From Chitinophagales bacterium (lineage in GTDB: Bacteria; Bacteroidota; Bacteroidia; Chitinophagales; UBA10324), in contig JACDDS010000015.1 of the NCBI GenBank assembly GCA_013816805.1, positions 1-64,000 of the forward strand: a DNA stretch of 64,000 nt, in the 5' to 3' direction. The position numbers were made by a program, and so were the translations under genes. The notes under the pieces were generated by a model, which was given only the letters and a program-made list of their open reading frames with translations, made no database searches and was not told the origin of the DNA. This document shows positions 26,764-35,828 of the stretch, in pieces; position 1 is the first letter of the stretch; every line of letters starts with the position of its first letter.

Positions 26764-28164
26764 TTACCTCATTATTTCCATAGCGGTAATATATACTTTT
26801 TCACGATCGATCACCTTTATATGGTACCATCCATTCTCCAGCCCGGATACATCAATTGCTTTTGAAAATTTTTGTGTGGAATCTTTTACGATCCTCCCTT
26901 GTGCATCAATAATCTGGAACCGGATATTTTTGAAGCAATCTTTTGACCGAAGCAGAATGAAGCTGCTTGCAGGATTAGGATAAACAGACACTTCAGTTAA
27001 GTTTCCAGGATTTTTAATTCCGAGAACTGAATTAGCAAACAGCCATTCATAGCAAGCGGGAAACTCGCGTGCCCAGAACCACTCCGCATGCTGTCCGTCA
27101 CTTTGTACTACCGTATCGATCTCTGAGGTGGTGAAGCCGGCAGCAGAGAGTGTATCGTACATCCTTTTTATATCGGGCACCATATCGGTGCTTTCATACC
27201 TTCCTGCCACAAAATAAAATTTCTCTGTAAGTGATTTCGGATGATCTGCAGCGTAGGTATAGATTGAATCGTTAAACCATAGAGAGGGAGAAAAGACACC
27301 GATCTTGCTGAAGACTTCCGGATACTTTTCCCCTGCATAAAAAGAGATCAATCCACCCATGGAGCTGCCGGCAATCGCCGTGAAATCACGGGTGCTCAGG
27401 GTTCGGTAATGCGAATCGACATAGGGCTTAAGTGTGGTTACAATGAAATCCAAATACTCATCACCTTCACCGCCGCCATAAGAAGCATTGATGTAAGGAG
27501 AATATTCATCCAGGCGGTATTGACCTCCGTTTTCGATACCGATCACAACAGCGCCTGAATCGCCGTTCATTTGCAGGTTGTGCAGCGTTTCATCCACCTT
27601 CCACTCGCCTGCAAAAGAGGTGGAATCGTCGAAGAGGTTCTGTCCGTCGTGCATATAAATCACGGGGTAAAATTTATTGGTTGCAGTACTATAATCATCC
27701 GGCAGATAGATCCAGATTTTCCGGGTACGGTTCAGCTGCGGAATGAAGAAAGCCGGATCCATCACCGAGACATTCGGAAGCGCCGTAGAGTGTTTAATGT
27801 TCCCTCCGAAGAAATCGTCCCAACCGGCTATAGTCAGGTTGAGCGTATCGCCGTTGCCGTAAGTGAATGTCCGGTTAGGAAGGAAAGAGCCGTCGGCATT
27901 GCATTCTCCGCGGCTCCAGTCGCCGCGCGTAAATTTAAATTCAATGGTGCCGCTTCCCTCTACAAGGGTAATGCTATAGGCGGCTGCGTCGGTCTTCATA
28001 AGCCGGTACAATGTATCGCCGGGGTTCCAGCCATTAAACGTGCCTGCAATATAAATGTCATCCTTCGAAGGTGTGTTTGACGGAACAGAAATAATGTTGA
28101 TGGTGACCTGGGCATCAGTAAATATTGCAACAACCAATAGCAAAAGGGAGAAGAAAAATTTCAT
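26764..28164 (-). CDS. secreted esterase with N-terminal starch-binding-like domain, T9SS type A
   Basis: The 466-residue protein has a signal peptide (MKFFFSLLLLVVAIFTDAQ), then an E-set/CBM20- or CBM48-like domain (IYIAGTFNGWNPGD, IEFKFTRGDW; about 20-115). A putative esterase D-type alpha/beta hydrolase follows, with YLPDDY, VIYMHDGQNLFDD and the nucleophile in GSSMGG (about 265-270). A histidine in DGQHAEWFWAREF may complete the triad. The last 75 residues (SVYPNPASSFILLRS ... GWYHIKVID) are a T9SS sorting domain. The architecture matches Bacteroidota esterases of the IroE/Fes and feruloyl-esterase type. The carbohydrate or ester substrate is unknown. Confidence 0.88.
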   Translation of the reverse strand: MKFFFSLLLLVVAIFTDAQVTINIISVPSNTPSKDDIYIAGTFNGWNPGDTLYRLMKTDAAAYSITLVEGSGTIEFKFTRGDWSRGECNADGSFLPNRTFTYGNGDTLNLTIAGWDDFFGGNIKHSTALPNVSVMDPAFFIPQLNRTRKIWIYLPDDYSTATNKFYPVIYMHDGQNLFDDSTSFAGEWKVDETLHNLQMNGDSGAVVIGIENGGQYRLDEYSPYINASYGGGEGDEYLDFIVTTLKPYVDSHYRTLSTRDFTAIAGSSMGGLISFYAGEKYPEVFSKIGVFSPSLWFNDSIYTYAADHPKSLTEKFYFVAGRYESTDMVPDIKRMYDTLSAAGFTTSEIDTVVQSDGQHAEWFWAREFPACYEWLFANSVLGIKNPGNLTEVSVYPNPASSFILLRSKDCFKNIRFQIIDAQGRIVKDSTQKFSKAIDVSGLENGWYHIKVIDREKVYITAMEIMR

Positions 28165-28412
28165 GAAGCAATTTCGGATAAAAAGGGGAATTGAGAATAT
28201 GAATTAAACAGGTTTCTATATTTTTTCTAATAATTGGTGACTATTAAAAAAGAACAGGTATATAGTGCACGAAGATTGCTATCGAGCCCATTCAACAATT
28301 GAATATAGATATATCCTTACTATGCAACAGGATGTATCTTTTGATAGTTTAAGAAAGAACAAAGACCTTCGAAAGAATTATCAAGGTATCTCATTGATTT
28401 TACCCCAAATTC

Positions 28413-29015
28413 ATGTCCTCATTAAATCTTGGAAGAACTTCATTCGGTGATCCTTCGAATAAAGACCGCGTAATTTCAAAAGAGGAAGCGTCAGTATTGC
28501 TAGATGACTGGGTGAAGAATGACCGCCTGAAGCTCCACATGAAGCAGGTAGCAGCACTCATGAAGATGTGGGCAAAGGAGAAGGAGTTGCTCAGCGAGCC
28601 CGATCAATGGAAATGGGAACTTGCCGGTTTACTGCACGATGCCGACTGGGATCAGTGGCCCGAGGAGCACTGTAAACGGATCATCTCGGAACTGGAAAGC
28701 AGAAATGTAGATGCTGAAATTTTGCATGCTATTGCCTCTCATGGCTGGCGCTATTTTGGAATAGAGCCGGAAACAAAAATGGATCAGATGCTCTATGCCT
28801 TCGATGAATTATCGGGACTGATCCATGCCTATTCGCTGATGCGGCCCAATGGATATGAGGCCATGGAGGTGAAAGGCGTGAAAAAAAGACTGAAAGAAAA
28901 AACCTTTGCAGCAAACGTTTCAAGGGAAGATATTACGGATGCAGCAAACAGAGCTAAAGTCGACATGGATGAGCTGATCTCCTTCATAATCCAGCATCAG
29001 CCATTAGTAATGTAA
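28413..29015 (+). CDS. HD domain phosphohydrolase-like protein
   Basis: The 200-residue protein has an HD domain: LHMKQVAALMK at about residue 44 (first His), LLHDADWDQWP with the HD pair near residue 77, ILHAIASHGWRY, and a distal Asp in YAFDELSGLIHA. This is the pattern of small stand-alone HD hydrolases that act on nucleotides or related phosphates. Substrate cannot be predicted. The ATG at 28413 gives MSSLNLGRTSFGD; a short open frame at 28265-28450 overlaps it but looks random. The gene converges with dnaJ, leaving five nt between them. Confidence 0.85.
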   Translation: MSSLNLGRTSFGDPSNKDRVISKEEASVLLDDWVKNDRLKLHMKQVAALMKMWAKEKELLSEPDQWKWELAGLLHDADWDQWPEEHCKRIISELESRNVDAEILHAIASHGWRYFGIEPETKMDQMLYAFDELSGLIHAYSLMRPNGYEAMEVKGVKKRLKEKTFAANVSREDITDAANRAKVDMDELISFIIQHQPLVM

Positions 29016-29020
29016 GCCGG

Positions 29021-30190
29021 CTAAGAAAAGAAATCCCGCATTTTCTCGAAGATATTTTTCTCGTTCTTGCCCGGTTGCGGCTTAAAGTTCGGAGAATCCC
29101 GCAGCCGTTCAATGGTACTCTTTTCTTCGCTGCTTAAATCTTTCGGCACCCATACATTTACATGAATAAGCTGATCGCCGGAGCCATAGGCATTTACATT
29201 CGGCAACCCTTTTCCCTTTAACCTGAAAATTTCTCCAGCCTGAGTGCCGGGCTTTATCTTTATGCGCGCCTTACCATCAATGGTAGGTACCTCCAGGCTT
29301 GTGCCCAGCGCCGCATCTATAAAAGAGATATATAGTTCATAAGCCACGTTATTTCCATCTCGCTTCAGATCCGGATGTTCTTCCTCTTCAATAGAAATAA
29401 TTAGGTCGCCGGCAGCACCGCCGCGTTCGCCCTCATTTCCTTTTCCGCTCAAAGAAAGCTGCATACCTTCTGCCACGCCTGCAGGTATATCTACCGGAAT
29501 GGTTTCTTCACCGTATACACGTCCTTCTCCATGGCACGTACTGCACTTTGCAGTAATCATCTGGCCTTCTCCATTACAGGTGGGGCAGGTAGCCGTAGTA
29601 GACATCTGCCCAAGTATGGTATTCTGTACGCGGCGCATATAGCCGGTGCCTTTACAGGTAGAACAGGTCTGAAAAGAATTCTTGTCTTTTGCACCGGAGC
29701 CATTACAGGTATGGCAGGAAACGTACTTCTTAACCTTAAGCATTTTATGGACGCCTTTGGCTATCTCCTGGAGCGTCAACGGCACTTTTATACGCAGGTT
29801 GCCGCCTCTTACGCCCCTGGTTTGTTCACGGGAAGATCTTCCTCCACCAAAAAATGCTTCGAAGGGGCTTCCTCCCAAATCTGAAAAAATATCACCGAAG
29901 TTGGTAAAGATATCTTCCATACGCATGCCACCGCCTCCACCTCCGCCAAATCCGCCATTACCTCCTACACCGGCATGTCCGTACTGATCATAACGTCTTT
30001 TCTTATCTGTATCACTTAGCACTTCATAAGCTTCTGCAGCTTCCTTGAATTTATCCTCGGCAGATTTATCTCCGGGATTTCTATCAGGATGGAACTGCAT
30101 TGCAACCTTGCGATAAGATTTTTTTATTTCCTCCGCTGCTGCATTTTTACTCACACCTAATACTTCGTAATAATCTCGCTTTGCTGCCAT
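29021..30190 (-). CDS. dnaJ: molecular chaperone DnaJ
   Basis: This is a full-length type I Hsp40 co-chaperone (389 residues) that stimulates DnaK ATP hydrolysis and delivers unfolded proteins. Seen in order: J domain with the HPD motif ([10 protein letters not shown]), a Gly-rich linker ([20 protein letters not shown]), four CxxCxGxG zinc motifs ([32 protein letters not shown]), and the C-terminal beta-sandwich substrate domains with a [11 protein letters not shown] motif. It follows grpE on the same strand after 46 nt, forming a chaperone operon; dnaK is not in the window. No heat-shock operator was recognised upstream. Confidence 0.97.
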   Translation of the reverse strand: MAAKRDYYEVLGVSKNAAAEEIKKSYRKVAMQFHPDRNPGDKSAEDKFKEAAEAYEVLSDTDKKRRYDQYGHAGVGGNGGFGGGGGGGMRMEDIFTNFGDIFSDLGGSPFEAFFGGGRSSREQTRGVRGGNLRIKVPLTLQEIAKGVHKMLKVKKYVSCHTCNGSGAKDKNSFQTCSTCKGTGYMRRVQNTILGQMSTTATCPTCNGEGQMITAKCSTCHGEGRVYGEETIPVDIPAGVAEGMQLSLSGKGNEGERGGAAGDLIISIEEEEHPDLKRDGNNVAYELYISFIDAALGTSLEVPTIDGKARIKIKPGTQAGEIFRLKGKGLPNVNAYGSGDQLIHVNVWVPKDLSSEEKSTIERLRDSPNFKPQPGKNEKNIFEKMRDFFS

Positions 30191-30236
30191 TATTTTTTCT
30201 TTACGAATTACGGATTACGTAATTCATATTATATTT

Positions 30237-30887
30237 TTATTTACCGACAATTACTTTGGCATGCCGGATTATTTTATCGTTGAGGAAATAGCCTGATTCA
30301 ATCTCATCCACCACTCTGCCCTTCATATCACGGTCTTCTACCGGAACTTCGGTTATTGCATCGTGAAATTCCGGATTGAATGGTTCACCGATGGAATTCA
30401 TAGGTTTTAATCCGCGTGATTCAAAAATGTTGTTTAGTTTCTGGTAGATCAATTGGACCCCTTCATTCAAAGCATTTAAGTCCCGTGAAGTCTCCCGTTG
30501 TTTCTGCGCACGCTTAAAGTCATCAAGAACCGGCAGGATAGAATTGATTACATCGAGCCCCGCTATTTTGGCAAACTCAGTTCGCTCTTTCGCAGTGCGT
30601 TTCTTATAGTTATCAAATTCAGCATACAGCCGCAAATACTTATCGTTAAGCTCTTCTGCTCTTTGCTTTAATTCGGTGTTCTCTTTTTTAAGCTTATCCT
30701 TTTTTGATAATCCTAATCTCTTAAGCAACTCATTTCCCTCATTTCCTTCGTCAGCATCTGTGGCTGCGGTGTTTTCGTCACCATCCATTTTTATTTTATT
30801 CAGAATTTCTTCACCCGATAAATTTTCAAATTTATCCTGGTTGTTTTCTTCCGGTGATTGACCTGTATTTTCCTGGTTGTTCTCCAT
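30237..30887 (-). CDS. grpE: nucleotide exchange factor GrpE
   Basis: This 216-residue GrpE releases ADP from DnaK. The N-terminal 60 residues are polar and acidic (ENNQENTGQSPEENNQDK...), followed by a long coiled coil (about 65-140) and the C-terminal beta domain with the family signature NPEFHDAITEVP and GYFLNDKIIRHAKVIVGK. Placement directly before dnaJ agrees with the usual Bacteroidota grpE-dnaJ order. The ATG at 30887 is the only start giving the acidic leader. Confidence 0.96.
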   Translation of the reverse strand: MENNQENTGQSPEENNQDKFENLSGEEILNKIKMDGDENTAATDADEGNEGNELLKRLGLSKKDKLKKENTELKQRAEELNDKYLRLYAEFDNYKKRTAKERTEFAKIAGLDVINSILPVLDDFKRAQKQRETSRDLNALNEGVQLIYQKLNNIFESRGLKPMNSIGEPFNPEFHDAITEVPVEDRDMKGRVVDEIESGYFLNDKIIRHAKVIVGK

Positions 30888-31106
30888 TTCAACAAAATTT
30901 AAGCAGTAGTGCCACTCAAATGACTTGCCATTCCATCTTTACCGTCAAAGTGTCATCATTAACATTTCGGCGGCCAAAAATAAATGAAATGTATTTAAAA
31001 CAGGGATCAGGAATCCAGCGTTATAAATGTTTACTATATGTCGAAAGAATTTCTTAGCATCTAATCGTTTTGTAACTTTAAATGTTCTGCTCGTAAGAGG
31101 TGGATT

Positions 31107-33461
31107 ATGAAATCGCGGTTGTATCTATATGTTATATTATTGGTTTCGGTGATGCCTGTGCGCACTTCTGCATTTCATATCATCGGAGGAGAGCTTAACT
31201 ATACGTGCCTTGGAACCTACAATTATGAAATCACCTTAAAAGTCTATCGCGATTGCAGCAATTCTAATGCTGCAGGATTTGATGATCCGGCTTTGATTGC
31301 AGTTTATGATGCAAATGCATTTTTGGTCACCCAGCTGGAATTAAGTTTGCCCGGATATTCCAATGTGGAACCTGATAATACAAATCCCTGTCTTCAAATC
31401 CCACCGGGCATCTGCGTAGAATATGCTATCTATAAGACCACTGTTTTTCTGCCCCCAAAGGCGGGTGGCTATGATCTGGCATACCAGCGTTGCTGCCGGA
31501 ACAGCAGTATTGTAAACATAATTGACCCTGATCACGAGGGAGCCACTTACTATGCACATATTCCTGACAACAGTATCGCCGTTTGCAATAGCAACCCAGC
31601 ATTTAAAAATTATCCTCCTATAGTAATCTGTGTTGATCAGCCACTGATCATTGATCAAAGTGCAACAGATGCTGATGGAGACTCTTTAGTATATTCTTTA
31701 TGCTCACCTTTTCAGGGTGCATCATACTTAATGCCTATTCCAAATCCGGCACCACCCCCGCCTTACGATACCGTTGTATGGGTTCCTCCTTTTAATGCTT
31801 CAAATCCTGTTGGGGGGAATCCCGGAATGCAAATTGACAAAGTTACCGGCTTGCTTACTGCTCATCCTGAAGCTATAGGCCAGTATGTGGTGGGTGTGTG
31901 TGTTTCAGAATATAGAAACGGAGTTTTGCTGGGTACCCATGTTCGTGATTTTCAGTTCAACATAACCAGCTGTGACCCCTTGGTTCTGGCAAATTTTAAG
32001 GCAGATGAGGAACAAACTGAAAAGGCGGATACCCTATTGGTTTGTACAGTTGGAACAGTTGTGTTTCAGAATTTCAGCTATGGCTCCAATGATTTCTTCT
32101 GGGATTTTGGTATCGAAGGCGTATCAGGTGACACATCGCATGAAACCAATCCTTCTTATACCTTTCCCGATACCGGCCTTTACAAAGTAACATTGATCGC
32201 TTCTCCGGGAATACCTTGCGGAGATACCACCTACCGATATATTGAAATACGGCGGGGTGTTTCCGCTGATTTTACTTTTAAAAGTTTTTGTGCATACACT
32301 CCCGTGCCCTTCAATGACCTGTCTTCATCGCAGGACGGTTATTTAACTCAATGGAATTGGAATTTTGGAGACGGACAAAGCTCCTCCGGGCAAAACCCTG
32401 AGCACATTTTTCAGACACCGGGTTTTTTTCCTGTAACCTTAACCGTGAACGATAATCATGGCTGCTCTGCTGATATTATGAAGCAGGTAAGTGTAGATCC
32501 TACCCCGAATGTAAATGCTCATCCCGATACTTTTGTATGCAATATAGATACTGTTATGTTACATGCATCAGGAGGCACGGTTTACAGCTGGTCACCTTTC
32601 CAAAATATTAATGATACTACTTTTGCAAATCCATTGGTAAATCCTCAGACCACAACTACCTATTTTGTTACTGTGATCAATTCTGAGGGATGTATTAGCA
32701 GGGACTCCGTAATGGTTCGGGTAACAGATACAGTTATTGCTGCTACCAGTCCGGATACTATTATCTGCCAGGGGCAAAGCATACAACTTTCTGCTAATAA
32801 TGCTGTGTATTACCGTTGGTCACCGCCAGACGGCCTAAGCAGTACCATCATTTCTAATCCTGCTTCAACGCCAGATGCCACTACCACTTATTTTGTAAAA
32901 TCATACATAGGTTCATGCGTTGATGAAGATACTATTGTGATTTCAGTGCTGCCGGTACCTTTGCCCGAGGCAGGACCGGATGTAACCATAAACCAGGGTG
33001 ATACTACGCAACTCCATGGCAGTGGCGGCGCCTTATACCAGTGGGATCCACCAACTGCTTTAAGCAGTTCTGCGACTGCTGAACCACAGGCAAATCCACT
33101 TGCCAGCACTCAATATTCCCTGCTTGTAACCGGCGAAAACGGTTGCTCTTCAAAAGATGAAGTAACAGTGGATGTTACTCACAACCATTTGATTTTTGTT
33201 CCAAATGCTTTTACTCCAAACGGAGACGGAATTAATGATTTGTTTCAGTTTTATTCAAAAGGAATAGCACAGATCCTGCAGGTGCAGGTTTTCAACCGCT
33301 GGGGAGAACTGGTTTTTTCATCGCATGGCGAAACACCTTTCTGGGATGGAACCTACAAAGGACAACCCTGTAATCTTGATACCTATATATACCAGATAAC
33401 GGGAGAATCTTACGATGGAAATGTGATCGCTGAGAAGGGCGCTGTGACCCTTATCAGATGA
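31107..33461 (+). CDS. PKD-domain surface protein with CHU_C (T9SS type B) domain
   Basis: The 784-residue secreted protein has a signal peptide (LYVILLVSVMPVRTSA), an N-terminal Cys-containing domain common in gliding-associated proteins (FHIIGGELNYTCLGTYNYEI, VYRDCSNSN, YQRCCRNSSI), then two PKD-like domains (FFWDFGIEGVSGDTSHETNP and WNWNFGDGQSSSGQNPEH). Ig-like/SprB-type modules follow (YSWSPFQNIND, YRWSPPDGLSS), and the last 90 residues are a gliding motility-associated C-terminal domain (FVPNAFTPNGDGINDLF ... VFNRWGELVF ... GAVTLIR). The last is the type B T9SS signal. AAGAGG six nt before ATG is a good ribosome binding site. It is probably an adhesin or cell-surface scaffold. Confidence 0.9.
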   Translation: MKSRLYLYVILLVSVMPVRTSAFHIIGGELNYTCLGTYNYEITLKVYRDCSNSNAAGFDDPALIAVYDANAFLVTQLELSLPGYSNVEPDNTNPCLQIPPGICVEYAIYKTTVFLPPKAGGYDLAYQRCCRNSSIVNIIDPDHEGATYYAHIPDNSIAVCNSNPAFKNYPPIVICVDQPLIIDQSATDADGDSLVYSLCSPFQGASYLMPIPNPAPPPPYDTVVWVPPFNASNPVGGNPGMQIDKVTGLLTAHPEAIGQYVVGVCVSEYRNGVLLGTHVRDFQFNITSCDPLVLANFKADEEQTEKADTLLVCTVGTVVFQNFSYGSNDFFWDFGIEGVSGDTSHETNPSYTFPDTGLYKVTLIASPGIPCGDTTYRYIEIRRGVSADFTFKSFCAYTPVPFNDLSSSQDGYLTQWNWNFGDGQSSSGQNPEHIFQTPGFFPVTLTVNDNHGCSADIMKQVSVDPTPNVNAHPDTFVCNIDTVMLHASGGTVYSWSPFQNINDTTFANPLVNPQTTTTYFVTVINSEGCISRDSVMVRVTDTVIAATSPDTIICQGQSIQLSANNAVYYRWSPPDGLSSTIISNPASTPDATTTYFVKSYIGSCVDEDTIVISVLPVPLPEAGPDVTINQGDTTQLHGSGGALYQWDPPTALSSSATAEPQANPLASTQYSLLVTGENGCSSKDEVTVDVTHNHLIFVPNAFTPNGDGINDLFQFYSKGIAQILQVQVFNRWGELVFSSHGETPFWDGTYKGQPCNLDTYIYQITGESYDGNVIAEKGAVTLIR

Positions 33462-33572
33462 TGAAGCTTTTAATGTTGAAATATAAAAGTTCATCAATTG
33501 TTAATACATTTACAATTCTCTGTCAGGGGGAAATAAACATATCATTTCACTCGTCTTCAAAACTTTATAACC

Positions 33573-34688
33573 ATGAAAAAATATCATGTGCTGGGAATGA
33601 TGTCTGGCAGCTCTATGGATGGAGTGGATATTACTTTTTGCAGGCTGGAAGAAGATAATGGAAAATGGCGTTTTGAAATTGAGAAAGCAGAATGTGTGCC
33701 TTACCCTCCTAAATGGAGGTTAAGACTTCAAAGTTTGGTTTTACAAAATGCAGTAACTTACTTAAAGACCGATAGCTTTTATGGACATTATTTGGGTGAA
33801 GTAGCACGGAAATTCATTCAGGAAAATATGCTGGAAGAGAAGGTGGACTTTATTGCATCCCATGGTCAAACTGTTTTTCATCAACCTGAAAACCAGATGA
33901 CCAGCCAGATTGGTGATGGTGCGGCTATTTCAGCCGAAACAGGCTTGGCTGTTGTCTGTAATTTCAGAACGATCGATATTGCACTGGGTGGCCAGGGAAC
34001 ACCAATGGCACCTATTGGCGACCAATTGCTTTTTCCTGAATTCAAATTTTTTCTTAATCTGGGTGGCATCGCAAATCTCTCCTGCCGCCTCGATAATAAA
34101 ATGATCGGTTTTGATGTATGCGGTGCCAATATGGTGCTGAATGCACTGGCCGCAGACATTGACCTGGAATTTGATAAGGATGGAAGTATTGCCCGGTCAG
34201 GAAATCTAAATCAAGACCTGTTAAATGAATTAAATACTCAATGGTATTATGAAAAGCCTTATCCGAAGTCTATTGGCGGCGGCTGGGTGACTAAAATATT
34301 TCTGCCTGTATTTAAGAAATACCGCCTGCAGATAGAAGATAAATTACGAACTGCTGCCGAGCATATTGCCGTCCAGATCGGTAAGGATCTTAAAAGTATA
34401 TACGCAACCGAGTACCTTACCAAAGACGATACACAATCAATGCTTGTTACCGGCGGCGGTACCTTTAATAAGTTTCTGCTGGAACGTATTAACTATCACT
34501 CTCCTGTTGAAGTGGTAGTTCCAGACCCGATGACCATTAAATTTAAAGAAGGATTACTAACCGGACTCATGGGCGTGTTGCGTCTTCGGGGGGAGGTAAA
34601 TATGCTTTCTTCGGTAACCGGTGCCTCAGCTGATTCATGTGGTGGCGAAATCTATCAATCGCTCAATCGCAAAGTTGAAATGGCTTAA
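33573..34688 (+). CDS. anmK: anhydro-N-acetylmuramic acid kinase
   Basis: AnmK phosphorylates and opens 1,6-anhydro-MurNAc released during peptidoglycan turnover, giving MurNAc 6-phosphate. The 371-residue protein has the family N-terminal motif GMMSGSSMDGVD (about 7-18), the catalytic region ASHGQTVFHQP, the VVCNFRTIDIALGGQGTPMAP segment, FFLNLGGIANLS, and C-terminal VTGGGTFNKFLLERI, in line with the ASKHA kinase fold. Length is typical. The gene is followed by an SDR gene 63 nt downstream in the same direction. MurQ and AmpG partners are not in the window. Confidence 0.94.
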   Translation: MKKYHVLGMMSGSSMDGVDITFCRLEEDNGKWRFEIEKAECVPYPPKWRLRLQSLVLQNAVTYLKTDSFYGHYLGEVARKFIQENMLEEKVDFIASHGQTVFHQPENQMTSQIGDGAAISAETGLAVVCNFRTIDIALGGQGTPMAPIGDQLLFPEFKFFLNLGGIANLSCRLDNKMIGFDVCGANMVLNALAADIDLEFDKDGSIARSGNLNQDLLNELNTQWYYEKPYPKSIGGGWVTKIFLPVFKKYRLQIEDKLRTAAEHIAVQIGKDLKSIYATEYLTKDDTQSMLVTGGGTFNKFLLERINYHSPVEVVVPDPMTIKFKEGLLTGLMGVLRLRGEVNMLSSVTGASADSCGGEIYQSLNRKVEMA

Positions 34689-34751
34689 TTAAGTTTGCCA
34701 TTAGTTACTCCCTGATTTGTTGTAAATATTTATGAAGGAAGAATATATGTT

Positions 34752-35768
34752 ATGGTCTTTGTAACCGGAGGCACAGGTTTTATTGGAACTTATTTACTCC
34801 GCGAATTACTGCAGCAAGGCCAGAATGTGAGGGCACTCAAAAGATATGATAGTGTAATTGATCTGGAAGATCATCTTGCGAACCAGATTGAATGGGTGGT
34901 AGGGGATGTCCTCGATATTTCATCGCTCGAAGAGGCAATGGTTGGTTGCGAAAAAGTATATCATTGTGCGGCTATGGTTTCATTCCTTTCCCGTGATAGG
35001 AAGGCGATAATAAAGGTGAACGCAGAAGGAACTGAGAACGTGGTAAATGCAGCACTGGAGAACAAAGTAAAAAAGTTCGTGCACCTGAGCTCTGTTGCCG
35101 CTCTTGGACGCGATACAGATTCAAACCTGTTCACTGAGGATGCAAAATGGGAAGATGGAATAAATAATTCGAATTATGCTATAAGTAAGCACCTGGCGGA
35201 GCGGGAAGTATGGCGCGGGGCAGCGGAAGGATTAAAGGTAGTGATAGTAAATCCTTCAATGGTTATCGGCTCAGGTAACTGGAATAAAAGTACCCCCCGT
35301 CTTTTTCTTGATACCTGGAAGGGCTTGCCAGCATATACTTCCGGAGGTGTTGGAATTATTTGTGCCGAAGACGTTTCGGCACTTATGTTTAAATTAATGG
35401 AAAGCCATATCGAAAATGAGCGCTTCGTTCTAAATGCTGAGAATTGGAAATTAAAAGATTTCTTTTTCAGGATATGCCGTTTGCTAGGCAAAGAGCCGCC
35501 ACGTTTAAATGCCTCTTATTGGATAACGGAAATAATCTGGAGGATAGAAGCATTAAAATCTATTTTCCTGGATTTTCCTCCTCTTAATTCAAAAGAAACT
35601 TCGCGGATGGCTTCGCATGACTCATTTTCAGATAATAGCAAAATTCTGGAAGCCTTACCGTATCGATTCAAACCTGTTGATAGCTGCATTATAGAAATAT
35701 GCCAACGATTTTTACAAAGTATAACCGATGCTAAGGTTAATCATTTATCTGGAAAAGATTTTTTTTAG
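34752..35768 (+). CDS. NAD-dependent epimerase/dehydratase (extended SDR)
   Basis: The 338-residue protein has a Rossmann TGGTGFIGTYLL motif (5-16), a VVGDVLD acidic turn, the HLSSVAALGR strand and the catalytic YxxxK as Tyr142 and Lys146 in NYAISKHLAERE. It lies in the DFR/GalE-like clade of extended SDRs, which use NAD(P) to reduce or epimerise sugar nucleotides, flavonoid-like or sterol-like substrates. The substrate is not predictable. It follows anmK in the same direction, but that spacing alone does not prove a shared role. Just after the stop, ATTGCC...GGCAAT (35787-35813) may form a weak terminator hairpin. Confidence 0.87.
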   Translation: MVFVTGGTGFIGTYLLRELLQQGQNVRALKRYDSVIDLEDHLANQIEWVVGDVLDISSLEEAMVGCEKVYHCAAMVSFLSRDRKAIIKVNAEGTENVVNAALENKVKKFVHLSSVAALGRDTDSNLFTEDAKWEDGINNSNYAISKHLAEREVWRGAAEGLKVVIVNPSMVIGSGNWNKSTPRLFLDTWKGLPAYTSGGVGIICAEDVSALMFKLMESHIENERFVLNAENWKLKDFFFRICRLLGKEPPRLNASYWITEIIWRIEALKSIFLDFPPLNSKETSRMASHDSFSDNSKILEALPYRFKPVDSCIIEICQRFLQSITDAKVNHLSGKDFF

Positions 35769-35828
35769 TTCCTATAAAATAAAAATTGCCCTCCCGGAAT
35801 GGAAAGGCAATCTCTTCCTGAAAAGGCA

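Noticed and set aside
28265-28450. 61-codon frame before the HD-domain gene
   Set aside because: It overlaps the HD gene start, has no family pattern or ribosome binding site, and its composition looks random.
29531-29987. Plus-strand frames opposite dnaJ, one proline-rich
   Set aside because: They mirror the Gly-rich and zinc-finger parts of dnaJ; the proline run is the complement of glycine codons.
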